DNA of 43,774 nucleotides. Source: an uncultured Lachnoclostridium sp. Its GTDB lineage: Bacteria; Bacillota; Clostridia; Lachnospirales; Lachnospiraceae. This document shows positions 32,778 to 41,504 of this stretch, piece by piece. The notes beneath the pieces were generated by a model that worked only from the letters and a program-made list of their open reading frames with translations, was not told the DNA's origin and did not search any database. Numbering within the stretch: position 1 is the stretch's first letter; each line of letters opens with the position of its first letter. The stretch spans positions 1-43,774 of the forward strand of contig CAMKRZ010000025.1 of the NCBI GenBank assembly GCA_946415315.1. The letters are read 5' to 3'. A program made the translations under genes and the position numbers.

Positions 32778-33725
32778 TTACTTCAGTTTCGTGCGACAAA
32801 CCATTGTGTCGTAAACGATACCCTTACCATAGCATACTCCGACAACAGTAATCGTGACTTTGTTCTGTGCTCCGCCCAGGGCATTCGGATTCACATCCGA
32901 CTTGATCTTCTCGAAATCCGCACGATTTTCAAAGAATACCTGAACTCCCTCCCAGATGGTGTCAAGAGATTCACCGGAACCTTCCGGTTTGAGAATTATA
33001 TAATTGAGATTGTCCGTCATCACCGTTACGTAATCCACTTCACCGGTAAACGTAACAACTTTTTCCCAGTATTTTTCATCTGCGGAAACCTCGTTGTCCT
33101 TATATGCTTTCAGGAGATCTTCAATGCCGACCGTCATTGGGGAAGCATAATTCGGGGTTGTCGCCAGCGAGTCATCGATGATCGCTTTCTCCAGTTCAAT
33201 GGCGCCGAAGGATTTCCCGTCACATATTCCGGAAACAGTAATCACTTCACCCTTGGTTGCCTTTTTCACATCTTCGGTATCTGCCATTTTCGCCCGGATC
33301 GTCACAAACGTCAATTTCTCTGAGAATCCTTCGATCGTTATGCTGTCATTGCTCACTCCCTGAACCCTGCCAGTCACGGCAACGACGGTATCCTTATACT
33401 TTTTCTCACTTGCATCCTTGTCTTTCTCAAACTCCCACAGGATCATGTCTGCCGTTACTTTAGCCGAAGGTTTCTTTACATCCAGACCTGACCGCTTTGC
33501 GGATTTGACAACTACCGCCACTATTACAATGGCAAGAACCCAGAACCAGAGTTTCTTATAAATCGGTTTCTTGTTCTTTGCACCGCAGGAAGGACATTTT
33601 TTCGCGTTTTTCGCGATCATAGCTCCACACACCTTACAAGTTGTCATCTTCTTCGGATTCAACCTGGGTGCATTCGGCTCAGTCTGCACACCATTCGGAA
33701 CAGTATTAACATTGTTGCTATCCAT
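32778..33725 (-). CDS. Zinc-ribbon membrane protein with two OB-like domains
   Basis: A 315-residue protein. Residues about 29-48 form a zinc ribbon (CKVCGAMIAKNAKKCPSCG), and about 58-73 a transmembrane helix (KLWFWVLAIVIVAVVV). The rest faces the outside and contains two similar beta-rich units, each with a helical lead (MILWEFEKDKDASEKKYKD and LLKAYKDNEVSADEKYWEK) followed by VVAVTGRV or VVTFTGEV. This matches the OB-fold tRNA_anti-like family of membrane proteins. Function unknown; envelope or ligand-sensing roles are possible. GGAGG precedes ATG 33725. It is a single-gene unit with its own terminator. Confidence 0.72.
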   Translation of the reverse strand: MDSNNVNTVPNGVQTEPNAPRLNPKKMTTCKVCGAMIAKNAKKCPSCGAKNKKPIYKKLWFWVLAIVIVAVVVKSAKRSGLDVKKPSAKVTADMILWEFEKDKDASEKKYKDTVVAVTGRVQGVSNDSITIEGFSEKLTFVTIRAKMADTEDVKKATKGEVITVSGICDGKSFGAIELEKAIIDDSLATTPNYASPMTVGIEDLLKAYKDNEVSADEKYWEKVVTFTGEVDYVTVMTDNLNYIILKPEGSGESLDTIWEGVQVFFENRADFEKIKSDVNPNALGGAQNKVTITVVGVCYGKGIVYDTMVCRTKLK

Positions 33726-33904
33726 ACTCTTTCCTCCTCGTTTATCCTTGATTCAAAAGCAGCGCGGCTGCTTCCTCAATGTTTGTATCCACATTTTACC
33801 GCAATCATATAACGCAAAATTATGCTGTCAGCACACAATTGCCGTCAATCCCCTTACACGTACGATTTGACCGAAATTATTGCATTGTATCTTCATTTAA
33901 CGCG

Positions 33905-33941
33905 AAAAGAACCGTCACAGCCACATCGGTTGTGCCGGTTC
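33905..33941 (-). terminator. Terminator of the sugar importer operon
   Basis: GAACCG with CACA (33909-33919) pairs with TGTG and CGGTTC (33931-33941), with one mismatch. On the minus strand TTTTC follows. It lies about 50 bp behind the yjfF-like gene. The rest of 33726-33987 has only a small GCAGC/GCTGC hairpin. Confidence 0.55.
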
Positions 33942-33987
33942 CCTTCGTTATCACAGAGTTTTTTAAGGAGTGTTTGTCCGTTTCTTC

Positions 33988-35019
33988 TTACGTTTTTTTC
34001 TTCTTTGCCCGTCTTCCGAGAACGATGCTCTGAAGCAGGATGAAGAAGCACAGCATACCGCCGGTGGTGATGCTCTGCCACCAGGGATCGTTGAGACCGC
34101 TGGACACGACGATCTTCTTGATGGTCGTGAGAGTGAGAACGCCGAACAGCGTGCCGATCACGTTGCCGACACCGCCCGTGAGCAGCGTACCTCCGATGAT
34201 GGAAGCCGCGATGGCGTTCATCTCCATGCCTGCTGCATTGGTCGCGTTGCCCGCGCCCGTGTGCATCATGAAGACGTATCCGGAAATACCGCTGAGGAGT
34301 CCGCAGATCACATAACTCATGAATCGGGTGAGCTTGACGTTGATACCAAGCATGAGCGCGCTCTTCTGATTGCCGCCGATCGCATAGAAGCCGCGGCCGA
34401 GGCGCAGGTACTTCAGCAGCAGGAACGCAAGTATGACGCAGACTACCGCAACCACGACGCCGAGTTCGATACGGGCCGGCACGAGATTGCCGTTCTTCGC
34501 CTTGTAGCCGAGCCAGGAAATCTCAATCTTCGTGTCCCGCAGTTTGGAAAATGCCTCGTGATCCACCTTCTGCGGGTTGACCGAGAGAATGGTGGTCATG
34601 CCTCTCGCGAAAAACATTCCCGCAAGCGTGACGATGAACGGCTGAATTTCCATGTAGCTGATCAGGAAGCCCTGCACAAGTCCGAACACAAGACCGATGC
34701 CGACAGCGAGCAGGATGGATATGAAAATGTTGCCGCCCTTGTTCAGGTACAGCACACAGCTCATGACCACGAGGGATGTGACCGCACCGACGCTGATGTC
34801 GATGCCGCCTCCGATCATGACGATCGTGAGGCCGCAGGACACGATGACCAGACTGGCATTGTCATTTAGCATATCGAAAATCTGCTGCGCGTGGAGGAAA
34901 CCTCCTCCGAGCAGTATGACCGCCAGCATATACATGACGACGAAAATGCCGATCGTGATCGTCATGAGGAGCTGTGTATCGTTCAGTGGTTCCCTGCGTT
35001 GAAAAATCGTTCCTTTCAT
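33988..35019 (-). CDS. yjfF: Sugar ABC importer permease, YjfF-like
   Basis: A 343-residue permease of the ribose/galactofuranose family, with eight or more helices. GIDISVGAV (about residue 72) and the cytoplasmic GRGFYAIGGNQKSALMLGINV (EAA-like loop that contacts the ATPase) are characteristic, and NAIAASIIGGTLLTGGVG is the last conserved block. With the YtfT-like permease it forms the membrane channel. I use ATG 35019 because it overlaps the upstream TGA as TGATG. In E. coli the orthologous system imports galactofuranose; the sugar here is not certain. Confidence 0.87.
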   Translation of the reverse strand: MKGTIFQRREPLNDTQLLMTITIGIFVVMYMLAVILLGGGFLHAQQIFDMLNDNASLVIVSCGLTIVMIGGGIDISVGAVTSLVVMSCVLYLNKGGNIFISILLAVGIGLVFGLVQGFLISYMEIQPFIVTLAGMFFARGMTTILSVNPQKVDHEAFSKLRDTKIEISWLGYKAKNGNLVPARIELGVVVAVVCVILAFLLLKYLRLGRGFYAIGGNQKSALMLGINVKLTRFMSYVICGLLSGISGYVFMMHTGAGNATNAAGMEMNAIAASIIGGTLLTGGVGNVIGTLFGVLTLTTIKKIVVSSGLNDPWWQSITTGGMLCFFILLQSIVLGRRAKKKKT

Positions 35020-36101
35020 CACTCTTCCACCCCCTTCACCGATACTCGCTTGCTTCCGTGAACGAGACGTGCCATGAATTTTCCGAAGCGTTCTTTGACT
35101 ACCGGCGAGCCGATCACCACCATAAGGATGATGACGATCGCCTTGTATGCCTTCACGTCCGTGGACGAGACTTTCATGGCATACAGCGTAATGGTGAGCG
35201 TCTGGATGACGTATGCGCCGATGATGCTGCCGCCGATCTTGAATTTGCCGCCGCCGAGGCTGTTACCGCCGATAGCGACCGCAAGAATGGTGTCCATCTC
35301 AATGTCGAGAAGAAGTGTCTCATGGTTGATCAGACCGAGTCGCGAAACGCCGATGCAGCCGGAAACCGCCACGCACACACCGAGGATCAGGAAACTCAAC
35401 AGCTTGATGAATGTGGAATTAATACCGTTCAGACGTGCCGCGTCGCCGTTGATACCCACGGACTGGGTGAACAACCGAAGCGACGTAAAATGAAACAATA
35501 CCCGGAACAACAGTGCCATCACAACAACGATGAGCACCGGAGTCGGCACGGGAATGCCGGGGATGAAACCTCCGATTGCCGTGATGATGGAGCTGTAAAC
35601 CGTGGGCGTTGCGCCGCCGTTGATCCAGTATGCGATGGACCGTCCGCAGGTGTACAGGATCAGCGTTGCGATCATGGGCTGGATCTTAAACACGGCGACA
35701 AGCGTTCCGTTGAACAGAGCGAACAGCATCGCGACAATGCATGCGCACAAAAAAGCCAGCACTACGGTGCCGCCCGAGATGGCGGTGGAAGCCTTCAGAA
35801 CTTTGACGAACACGCTGCCGGCGATCGCCGCCGCAGCGCCGACACTGATATCCTGTCCGCCGCAGGCTGCCGTAACGAGCGTCATGCCCATCGCCAGGAT
35901 CGCCAGCTCGCTCGCGCCGTTGATGATCGTGATAATGTTTCCGGACAAAACCGCGTTACCGTCGTTGTTGTGCATGATCCCGATGCTGAAGAAACTCGTG
36001 TCGCGGATCAGGTTGAAAATGACAAGCAGCGCCAGCGCGATGATCGGGATGGTCATTTGTCCGAGGCCGCCGCTGAACAGTCTTTTGAACTTCTCTTTCA
36101 T
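35019..36101 (-). CDS. ytfT: Sugar ABC importer permease, YtfT-like
   Basis: A 360-residue permease paired with YjfF. GGQDISVGAAAAIAGSVF (about 85-100), FKIQPMIATLILYTCGRSIAY and SVGINGDAARLNGIN are the usual family blocks, and ILAVAIGGNSLGGGKFKIGG is the conserved late loop. I start at ATG 36101 because GAGG lies six bases upstream and it directly follows the TAA of the ATPase gene. A GTG at 36113 is too close to its GGAG. Translation is coupled to both neighbours. Confidence 0.87.
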   Translation of the reverse strand: MKEKFKRLFSGGLGQMTIPIIALALLVIFNLIRDTSFFSIGIMHNNDGNAVLSGNIITIINGASELAILAMGMTLVTAACGGQDISVGAAAAIAGSVFVKVLKASTAISGGTVVLAFLCACIVAMLFALFNGTLVAVFKIQPMIATLILYTCGRSIAYWINGGATPTVYSSIITAIGGFIPGIPVPTPVLIVVVMALLFRVLFHFTSLRLFTQSVGINGDAARLNGINSTFIKLLSFLILGVCVAVSGCIGVSRLGLINHETLLLDIEMDTILAVAIGGNSLGGGKFKIGGSIIGAYVIQTLTITLYAMKVSSTDVKAYKAIVIILMVVIGSPVVKERFGKFMARLVHGSKRVSVKGVEE

Positions 36102-36102
36102 C

Positions 36103-37602
36103 TTATGCCTCACCTCCCGCGATCGTCTTCATCACCTGCGTTTGGTTCAGATCACTGCCCTTGAGCTCACCTACGATGTACCGGTCGCGCATGACGATCA
36201 GTCGGCTGCATGTACGGAGCATCTCCTCCACTTCCGAGGAGATGAACGTGACGCTCACACCTTCCTCCGCAAGCTTCAGCACAAGTTTCTGAATCTCCAG
36301 TTTCGTACCGACATCGATACCGCGGGTTGGCTCGTCCAGAATCAGGTAATCGGGATGCGTAAGAAGCCAGCGCGCGAGAATGACTTTCTGCTGGTTGCCG
36401 CCGCTCAGCGATCCGACTGGCGTCTCGCGGCTCGCGGTCTTGATGTTCAACACCTTAATGTATTCGTCCGCGAATGCCTCCGACTCACTGCGGCTGATCG
36501 GTTTAAACATGCCGTTCATGACCTGCATCGCCAGTATGATGTTCTCCCTCACCGAAAGATCCGCGATGATACCGTCTCGCTTGCGGTCCTCCGCAAGGTA
36601 GCCGATCCCGTTCTTCATCGCGTCGATCGGGCGGGTGATCTTCACTTCCTGACCCTTTATTTTCACAGTGCCGCCGTTAACCTTGTCGGCACCGAAGATT
36701 GCTCTGACACTCTCGCTTCTGCCCGAGCCGAGAAGGCCCGTGAAGCCGTTGACCTCGCCCTTCCGAATGGAAAAATCGAAAGGTCTCGCCGCACTGCTCG
36801 AAAGCCCCTCCGCCTCGTAGAAGACTTCCTGCTCCTCGCTGTTTTTCTCCTCTGTCTCGCCCAGATTGCTGAGCTCCTCAAGCTCCTTGCCGATCATTTT
36901 GGAGACCAGCTGAACCTGAGGCAATTCCTCTGTCAGATACTCACCCACGAGCTCACCGTTCCGCAGCACCGTAATACGGTCGCTGACTTCATAGACCTGC
37001 TCGAGGAAATGAGTCACGAAAATGATCCCTACGCCCTGGCTCTTCAGATCCTTCATAAGGCTGAAGAGCATCTGCACCTCCTTGTCATCCAGGGAGGACG
37101 TCGGCTCATCCAGGATCAAAACCTTACATTTCATATCCACCGCTCTCGCGATGGCCACCATCTGCTGTACCGCCAGGGAGCAGTCGCCGAGCTGCTGCGT
37201 GCTTCTCGCCGGCACTCCGAGATCCATAAGGATTTCTTCCGCGCGCTTCTCATATTTTCCGCGTCGCACCCACACGCTGTCCTCACGGCCGATGAACATA
37301 TTTTCCGCCACGGTAAGATTCGGACACAGCGTAATCTCCTGATACACCGTGCTGATCCCGTGATTCTGCGCGTCCTGCGGCGACTTGATGAAAATCGGTT
37401 TTCCCTCCACCCTGATCTCTCCGCCGTCCATCTGGTACACGCCCGTCAACACCTTTATGAGGGTAGATTTGCCGGCGCCGTTCTCGCCCATGAGCGCGTG
37501 GATCTCACCCTTTCTCAGCGTAAAATCCACTCCGTTTAGCGCAACGACTCCGGGGAATCTCTTATCGATTTGCCGCATTGTCAGTAAACATTCTTCCTGC
37601 AT
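36103..37602 (-). CDS. ytfR: Sugar ABC importer ATPase, YtfR-like (two ATPase domains)
   Basis: A 499-residue double-domain ATPase as in RbsA/MglA/YtfR. The first domain has Walker A GENGAGKST, a signature-like LAVQQMVAIARA and Walker B VLILDEPTSSLD. The second has the usual degenerate P-loop GLLGSGRSE, signature LSGGNQQKVILARWL and Walker B YLILDEPTRGID. It powers the YtfT/YjfF channel. The start at 37602 (MQEECLLTMRQIDKRFPGV) has GGAGG and AAGG upstream; a longer frame from 37647 runs through the attenuator hairpin and is unlikely. Confidence 0.92.
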   Translation of the reverse strand: MQEECLLTMRQIDKRFPGVVALNGVDFTLRKGEIHALMGENGAGKSTLIKVLTGVYQMDGGEIRVEGKPIFIKSPQDAQNHGISTVYQEITLCPNLTVAENMFIGREDSVWVRRGKYEKRAEEILMDLGVPARSTQQLGDCSLAVQQMVAIARAVDMKCKVLILDEPTSSLDDKEVQMLFSLMKDLKSQGVGIIFVTHFLEQVYEVSDRITVLRNGELVGEYLTEELPQVQLVSKMIGKELEELSNLGETEEKNSEEQEVFYEAEGLSSSAARPFDFSIRKGEVNGFTGLLGSGRSESVRAIFGADKVNGGTVKIKGQEVKITRPIDAMKNGIGYLAEDRKRDGIIADLSVRENIILAMQVMNGMFKPISRSESEAFADEYIKVLNIKTASRETPVGSLSGGNQQKVILARWLLTHPDYLILDEPTRGIDVGTKLEIQKLVLKLAEEGVSVTFISSEVEEMLRTCSRLIVMRDRYIVGELKGSDLNQTQVMKTIAGGEA

Positions 37603-37623
37603 ACCCAACCTTACCTCCGTCCT

Positions 37624-37666
37624 GAAAAAAGCGCAGCCAAACTGCATTCATCAGCTCAGCTGCGCT
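37624..37666 (-). terminator. Attenuator/terminator between ytfQ and ytfR
   Basis: AGCGCAGC (37630-37637) pairs with GCTGCGCT (37659-37666), followed on the minus strand by TTTTTT. It stands between the binding-protein gene and the ATPase gene. Partial termination here would give more binding protein than transporter, a common arrangement in ABC importer operons. Confidence 0.75.
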
Positions 37667-37683
37667 ATTCGTCAGATTATGAT

Positions 37684-38637
37684 TTAATCACCTAAACCGT
37701 AAGTGTCAATATCGCTCTGAGTAAGAGTCTTCGCGTCAAAGCCTTTTTCCTCGTTGATGATCGTCTTCTGCGAAGGAGCCTTGCCGCTCTTGATCAGATC
37801 GCTGATGATCTTTGCCTGGAACGGGCTGCACTGTCCGTCGTAGTTCCACTTTTTTGCAAGGAGCTCACGAAGCGCCCACTTGTTGCAGTCGAAGCCCATG
37901 ACGATAACCTTGCCGTCAACACCGTGCGTGATACCGGCTGCATCGAGAGCTGCAACAGCGCCCTTTGCCATACCGTCGTTCTCCGCGTAGATAACGTTGA
38001 AATCTTCACCGGAGTTGATCACGGCCTCAACAATCTTCTTCGCCTCATCCTCACTCCAGGAAGCAGTCTGCTGAGCAACCTTCGTCATCTTGCCGCTCTT
38101 AAACTGCTCCTCAAGAGCATTGGTACGGCCGATCTGTGCGTCGGAACCCATGGCGCCCTGAATATGGATGACCTTGTACTCGGAAAGGTTCTGATCCAGA
38201 AGCCATTTCACAGCGGTCTCACCTTCTTTTGCCATATCGGAAACGACAGCTGCCTCATAAAGACTTGCGTCTACATTGATCATACGGTCAAAGAGATACA
38301 CCTTGATGCCGGCTTCCTTCGCCTTCTTGAGAACGTCGTCCCAGCCGGTCGTCTCAGCTGCGGAGATGAGCAGGTAGTCAACACCCTCGGTGATGAAACC
38401 CTGAGCCGCCTGAAGCTGCTCGTCGTTCTTGATGCTGTAGAACGTCTTGAGGTCGTAGCCGTTATCTTTCGAGAAAACTGCCTCCATGTCCTTCACGTTG
38501 GCTTCGCGGTAACCGGACTCCGAGGGCGGGTTGTTAACAACACCGATCTTAATCAGCTCGTCCTTATCTTTGCCGCAAGCGGTCAACAGACAGGCAAGAA
38601 CAAGCAAACCCACAAGTAACAATGTTTTTCTTTTCAT
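37684..38637 (-). CDS. ytfQ: Sugar-binding lipoprotein, YtfQ-like
   Basis: A 317-residue solute-binding lipoprotein of the periplasmic-binding-protein-like I superfamily. The signal peptide ends in the lipobox LLTAC (Cys21). The mature protein starts IKIGVVNNPPSESGYREANV, and the family blocks DYLLISAAETTGWDDVL, VYLFDRMINVD, VIHIQGAMGSDAQIGRTNA and VIYAENDGMAKGAV are close to the E. coli galactofuranose-binding protein YtfQ. It delivers the sugar to the YtfT/YjfF channel. GGAGG lies upstream of ATG 38637. It is first in the importer operon, behind repeats that may bind the YesN regulator. Confidence 0.9.
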   Translation of the reverse strand: MKRKTLLLVGLLVLACLLTACGKDKDELIKIGVVNNPPSESGYREANVKDMEAVFSKDNGYDLKTFYSIKNDEQLQAAQGFITEGVDYLLISAAETTGWDDVLKKAKEAGIKVYLFDRMINVDASLYEAAVVSDMAKEGETAVKWLLDQNLSEYKVIHIQGAMGSDAQIGRTNALEEQFKSGKMTKVAQQTASWSEDEAKKIVEAVINSGEDFNVIYAENDGMAKGAVAALDAAGITHGVDGKVIVMGFDCNKWALRELLAKKWNYDGQCSPFQAKIISDLIKSGKAPSQKTIINEEKGFDAKTLTQSDIDTYGLGD

Positions 38638-38692
38638 TGCTTTGATATCCTCCTTCTTATGTGGCCGTATCCGGCCCTTCGGTTACAAGGAT

Positions 38693-38720
38693 ATCGTACT
38701 TGTGGGTTTTCGTAAATCAA
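38693..38720 (-). promoter_or_regulatory. Predicted promoter of the ytfQ operon
   Basis: On the minus strand, TTGATT (38720-38715) and TACGAT (38698-38693) are separated by 16 bp, placing the start point near 38686, about 50 bp upstream of the ytfQ start. The hexamers are suboptimal, as expected for an activated promoter. Confidence 0.45.
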
Positions 38721-38735
38721 CGCAGATTTTGACTT

Positions 38736-38816
38736 GGTTGAATATCATACTGCGTTTTCTATTCGATTGTCTTTTCGGTTGAATATGATTTTATTCGGGT
38801 TGATTTTGATACTGCG
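38736..38816. promoter_or_regulatory. Three direct repeats, candidate binding sites of the YesN-type regulator
   Basis: GGTTGAATATCATACTGCG at 38736-38754 matches GGTTGATTTTGATACTGCG at 38798-38816 at 16 of 19 positions. A third copy, GGTTGAATATGAT, lies at 38777-38789. Starts are 41 and 21 bp apart, about four and two helical turns. AraC-family proteins typically bind direct half-sites 21 bp apart. The downstream copy lies just upstream of the predicted ytfQ -35, and the upstream one overlaps the 3' end of the regulator gene. Confidence 0.55.
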
Positions 38817-40050
38817 CCCGGTAATCGGATGGCGTCAGACCCGTATTTTTCTTGAAAATGTAACTGAAATAATGCGCGTCGTTGTAGCCGACTTCGCGCG
38901 CGATCTGCGAGCCTTTGTCCGACGTGTTGCGCAGCAGTTCCTTCGCTTTGTTCAGTCTCAGGAAAATGAGGTACTCCGTGAAAGTCTGGCCGTTCTGCTG
39001 CGAGAACACCGTGGAAAACCGGCTGTTGCTCATACCAACGGCCTTCGCCACATCCTGCAGCATAAGGTTCGGATTTGTAAAATTCTGTGCCATGTAGAGC
39101 TTCGCCTCGCTGATCACCGCGGGCGTCTTCTCATCGGCCGGATCGCCCATTTCCCGCGCGCCGAGTATGATCGCCTTCTCGTCCGAACGCTCCACCAGAA
39201 GATGTCGGATGTGCCGCGCGGCACGGAAACTCTGGTAGATCTCCTCCGGCTTATCCACGATCTCACCGATGCCGACCCGGATCTCCGAGGAACCGATGCG
39301 CTCAAGCTCGTATGCGAGCGACGTGGCAAACGCGTACGCGTGCTCCTCCGCGTCCTCGCCGGTCTCCCCGACGACAAGGAATCTCGTGCCGACGCGTCCC
39401 GGTGAAGGCTGTACGATCCCGCCGCTGCTCTCCGCAAGAGCCGCTGCCGCTGCCTGGCCCTCCCCGACCGGGGAAAACGCGGCATCGATCACGGTGTAAT
39501 ACGGCTTCGGGACCGGGCATCCCATGGACGACAGCTGCGCGAGGACATCGTACGCATCCTTCTCTGCCGCCTCGTCGGAAAATAAAGACCCGATGAGTTT
39601 TTCCTTCACCAGTTTGCCGCCACTCTCCATGCGGGTGCGGAGGCTGGCAGCGTGCTCGAGCGTGTTTCGCTCCTCGAGGATCTGTGCGCTCACCTTGTCG
39701 AGGGCGCTCTTCAGGTCACCTGCGTTGATCGGTTTCAGGAGGTACTCCCGAACACCCAGCTGGATGCACCGGCGCGCGTATTCGAACTCATCGTAGCCGC
39801 TGAGAATGATGATCCCGATCCAAGGCATCTGCGAGCGAATGATGCGGCAGAGCTCAATACCGTCCATGAACGGCATGCGGATATCGGTGATCACGATGTC
39901 AGGATTGGTATCGCGGATCATGGGAAGCGCCATCTCACCGTCAGGCGCCTCGCCGACCAACACGTACGGGGTGTCCTCCCACGGGAACGATTCCCGGATT
40001 CCCTCCCGCACGACGATTTCATCATCAACCAGAAATACTTTCATTTTCAC
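38791..40050 (-). CDS. YesN-type AraC-family response regulator
   Basis: A 419-residue response regulator: receiver domain with Asp9-Asp10, phosphorylated Asp56 in IVITDIRMPFMDG and Lys in EYLLKPINAGDL, a middle linker of about 200 residues, and a C-terminal AraC DNA-binding domain. The two helix-turn-helices are seen in MLQDVAKAVGMSNSRFSTVF and GSQIAREVGYNDAHYFSYIF. The GTG at 40050 has GGAGGA five bases upstream; an ATG two codons later is the alternative. It overlaps the kinase gene by 26 bp. It most likely activates the ytfQ operon, which starts about 150 bp beyond its stop. Confidence 0.92.
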   Translation of the reverse strand: MKMKVFLVDDEIVVREGIRESFPWEDTPYVLVGEAPDGEMALPMIRDTNPDIVITDIRMPFMDGIELCRIIRSQMPWIGIIILSGYDEFEYARRCIQLGVREYLLKPINAGDLKSALDKVSAQILEERNTLEHAASLRTRMESGGKLVKEKLIGSLFSDEAAEKDAYDVLAQLSSMGCPVPKPYYTVIDAAFSPVGEGQAAAAALAESSGGIVQPSPGRVGTRFLVVGETGEDAEEHAYAFATSLAYELERIGSSEIRVGIGEIVDKPEEIYQSFRAARHIRHLLVERSDEKAIILGAREMGDPADEKTPAVISEAKLYMAQNFTNPNLMLQDVAKAVGMSNSRFSTVFSQQNGQTFTEYLIFLRLNKAKELLRNTSDKGSQIAREVGYNDAHYFSYIFKKNTGLTPSDYRAQYQNQPE

Positions 40051-41491
40051 TGATCTCCTCCCTGGTCCTGCAAGGTACTGCGAAGCTCACCGAGGTTCCC
40101 CCGGCATCGCTCTCAATCCTGAGGCCGTCCGTCTGATTATAGTAAAGCCGGATCCGAAGATTGACGTTCACCAGGCCGAATCCTCCGCTGCCCTCGCTGA
40201 CAGTCGGCTGTCCCTTCTTCATTCTCTCGTTCAGTTCTTGCAACTGTTCCGGTGTCATTCCGAGTCCCGTATCCTTCACGCAGAACACGAGATAACCATC
40301 CTGCATTTTCCCGGAAACACTGATCTTCCCGCCGCCGCGCTTGATCTTAACCCCGTGGTAAAGGGCGTTCTCAACCAGAGGCTGCAGCAGAAGCTTCAGG
40401 ATGTAAATGTCGTCGAGATCATCCGGAATGTCAATCTCGTAGTCCAAGATGTCACGGTATCGCGTCTGCTGGATCTTCAGATAGCCCTCGATATGCTTCT
40501 TCTCCTGACCGATCGGGATCCAGTCTGCGCCCGATGACAGGCTGATGCGGAAGAAGTCGCTCAGCGCGCTCGTCAGCTGGATGACCTCATCCTTCTCACC
40601 CGCCTCCGCCTTCCAGACGATGGCGTCGAGCGTGTTATACAGAAAATGAGGATTGATCTGCGCCTGGATCGTGCGAAGCTCAGCCTTGCGCAAATTCCTG
40701 GCATCCTTGTTGCTCTTCTCCATCATGGTCTTCAGACGGTCAGCCATGGTGTTCACCTGAGTGGTCAGATTTCGGAGTTCCGTCACTTCCGTGTCCGCGA
40801 TCCTGGCGTCAAGGGATCCGTCCGCGATCCTTGTCGCTGCCTCCTCCAGTCGTTCGATCGGAAGCCGCACGGACAGCTCGGTGGCCTTCATCGAGCGCTT
40901 CTGTATCCACAGGGCGATCACGACGATCAGGACTTCCGCAACCGCCGTGAGAAGCACCGCGATGCGGAGACTGACACTCATGCGCGCCGTGGAATCGATC
41001 TCCATCTCCGTGTATTCGTTCAGCATACTGTCGACGAGTTCTGCCACGCCCCGGACTTCCCCGAGCACCGCCTCGTTCTGAACCACGGGAATCTCGGCAT
41101 CGATATTGTCACGTATGCGGTCGACATAATTTTCCAGCGTCTGCATGGTGCGTCGCGCCACAACCAGCGAAAGCCGGTTCTCCTCGCCGGTCTGCTCCGT
41201 AATGCTGTCGATGGTTTCGTTGACCTCGCGGATCGTATCATAAATTCCGTTGCTTGCAAATGTCTCCCGGCCGCTGACGATATCCCAGGCTTTGCCCGGG
41301 ATCTCCTCCGACACGACGGTCTTCAGATTGGCTACCGTCTCCATTCTGTCGATGGCGTTGTGATATTTGACGGAATAGAAAAGCATCAGAAGCAGACTGA
41401 CGATGATCGGGATCACAAGCAACAAAACCAGCTTGTGACTCAGCTCGCCGATCTGTCCGATGATGCTTTTTTCCTTTCTGATCTTACTCAT
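40025..41491 (-). CDS. YesM-type sensor histidine kinase
   Basis: A 488-residue kinase of the YesM/LytS class. Helix 1 (LVLLLVIPIIVSLLLMLFYS, about 21-40) and helix 2 (LRIAVLLTAVAEVLIVVIAL, about 175-195) enclose a mostly helical extracytoplasmic domain. A HAMP-like linker (LPIERLEEAATRIADGSLDA) leads to the His_kinase core QAQINPHFLYNTLDAIVWK with His282. The ATPase part has LLLQPLVENALYHGVK and DTGLGM. The sensor domain is short and the adjacent gene encodes a sugar-binding-like lipoprotein, so I infer that the lipoprotein presents the ligand. The gene lies 13 bp behind the lipoprotein gene. Confidence 0.93.
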   Translation of the reverse strand: MSKIRKEKSIIGQIGELSHKLVLLLVIPIIVSLLLMLFYSVKYHNAIDRMETVANLKTVVSEEIPGKAWDIVSGRETFASNGIYDTIREVNETIDSITEQTGEENRLSLVVARRTMQTLENYVDRIRDNIDAEIPVVQNEAVLGEVRGVAELVDSMLNEYTEMEIDSTARMSVSLRIAVLLTAVAEVLIVVIALWIQKRSMKATELSVRLPIERLEEAATRIADGSLDARIADTEVTELRNLTTQVNTMADRLKTMMEKSNKDARNLRKAELRTIQAQINPHFLYNTLDAIVWKAEAGEKDEVIQLTSALSDFFRISLSSGADWIPIGQEKKHIEGYLKIQQTRYRDILDYEIDIPDDLDDIYILKLLLQPLVENALYHGVKIKRGGGKISVSGKMQDGYLVFCVKDTGLGMTPEQLQELNERMKKGQPTVSEGSGGFGLVNVNLRIRLYYNQTDGLRIESDAGGTSVSFAVPCRTREEISENESISG

Positions 41492-41504
41492 ACGCGCCGT
41501 TCCC

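Noticed and set aside
35602-37539. 645-codon plus-strand frame opposite the sugar ABC genes
   Set aside because: Shadow of the YtfR- and YtfT-like genes, without recognisable motifs and spanning two real genes.
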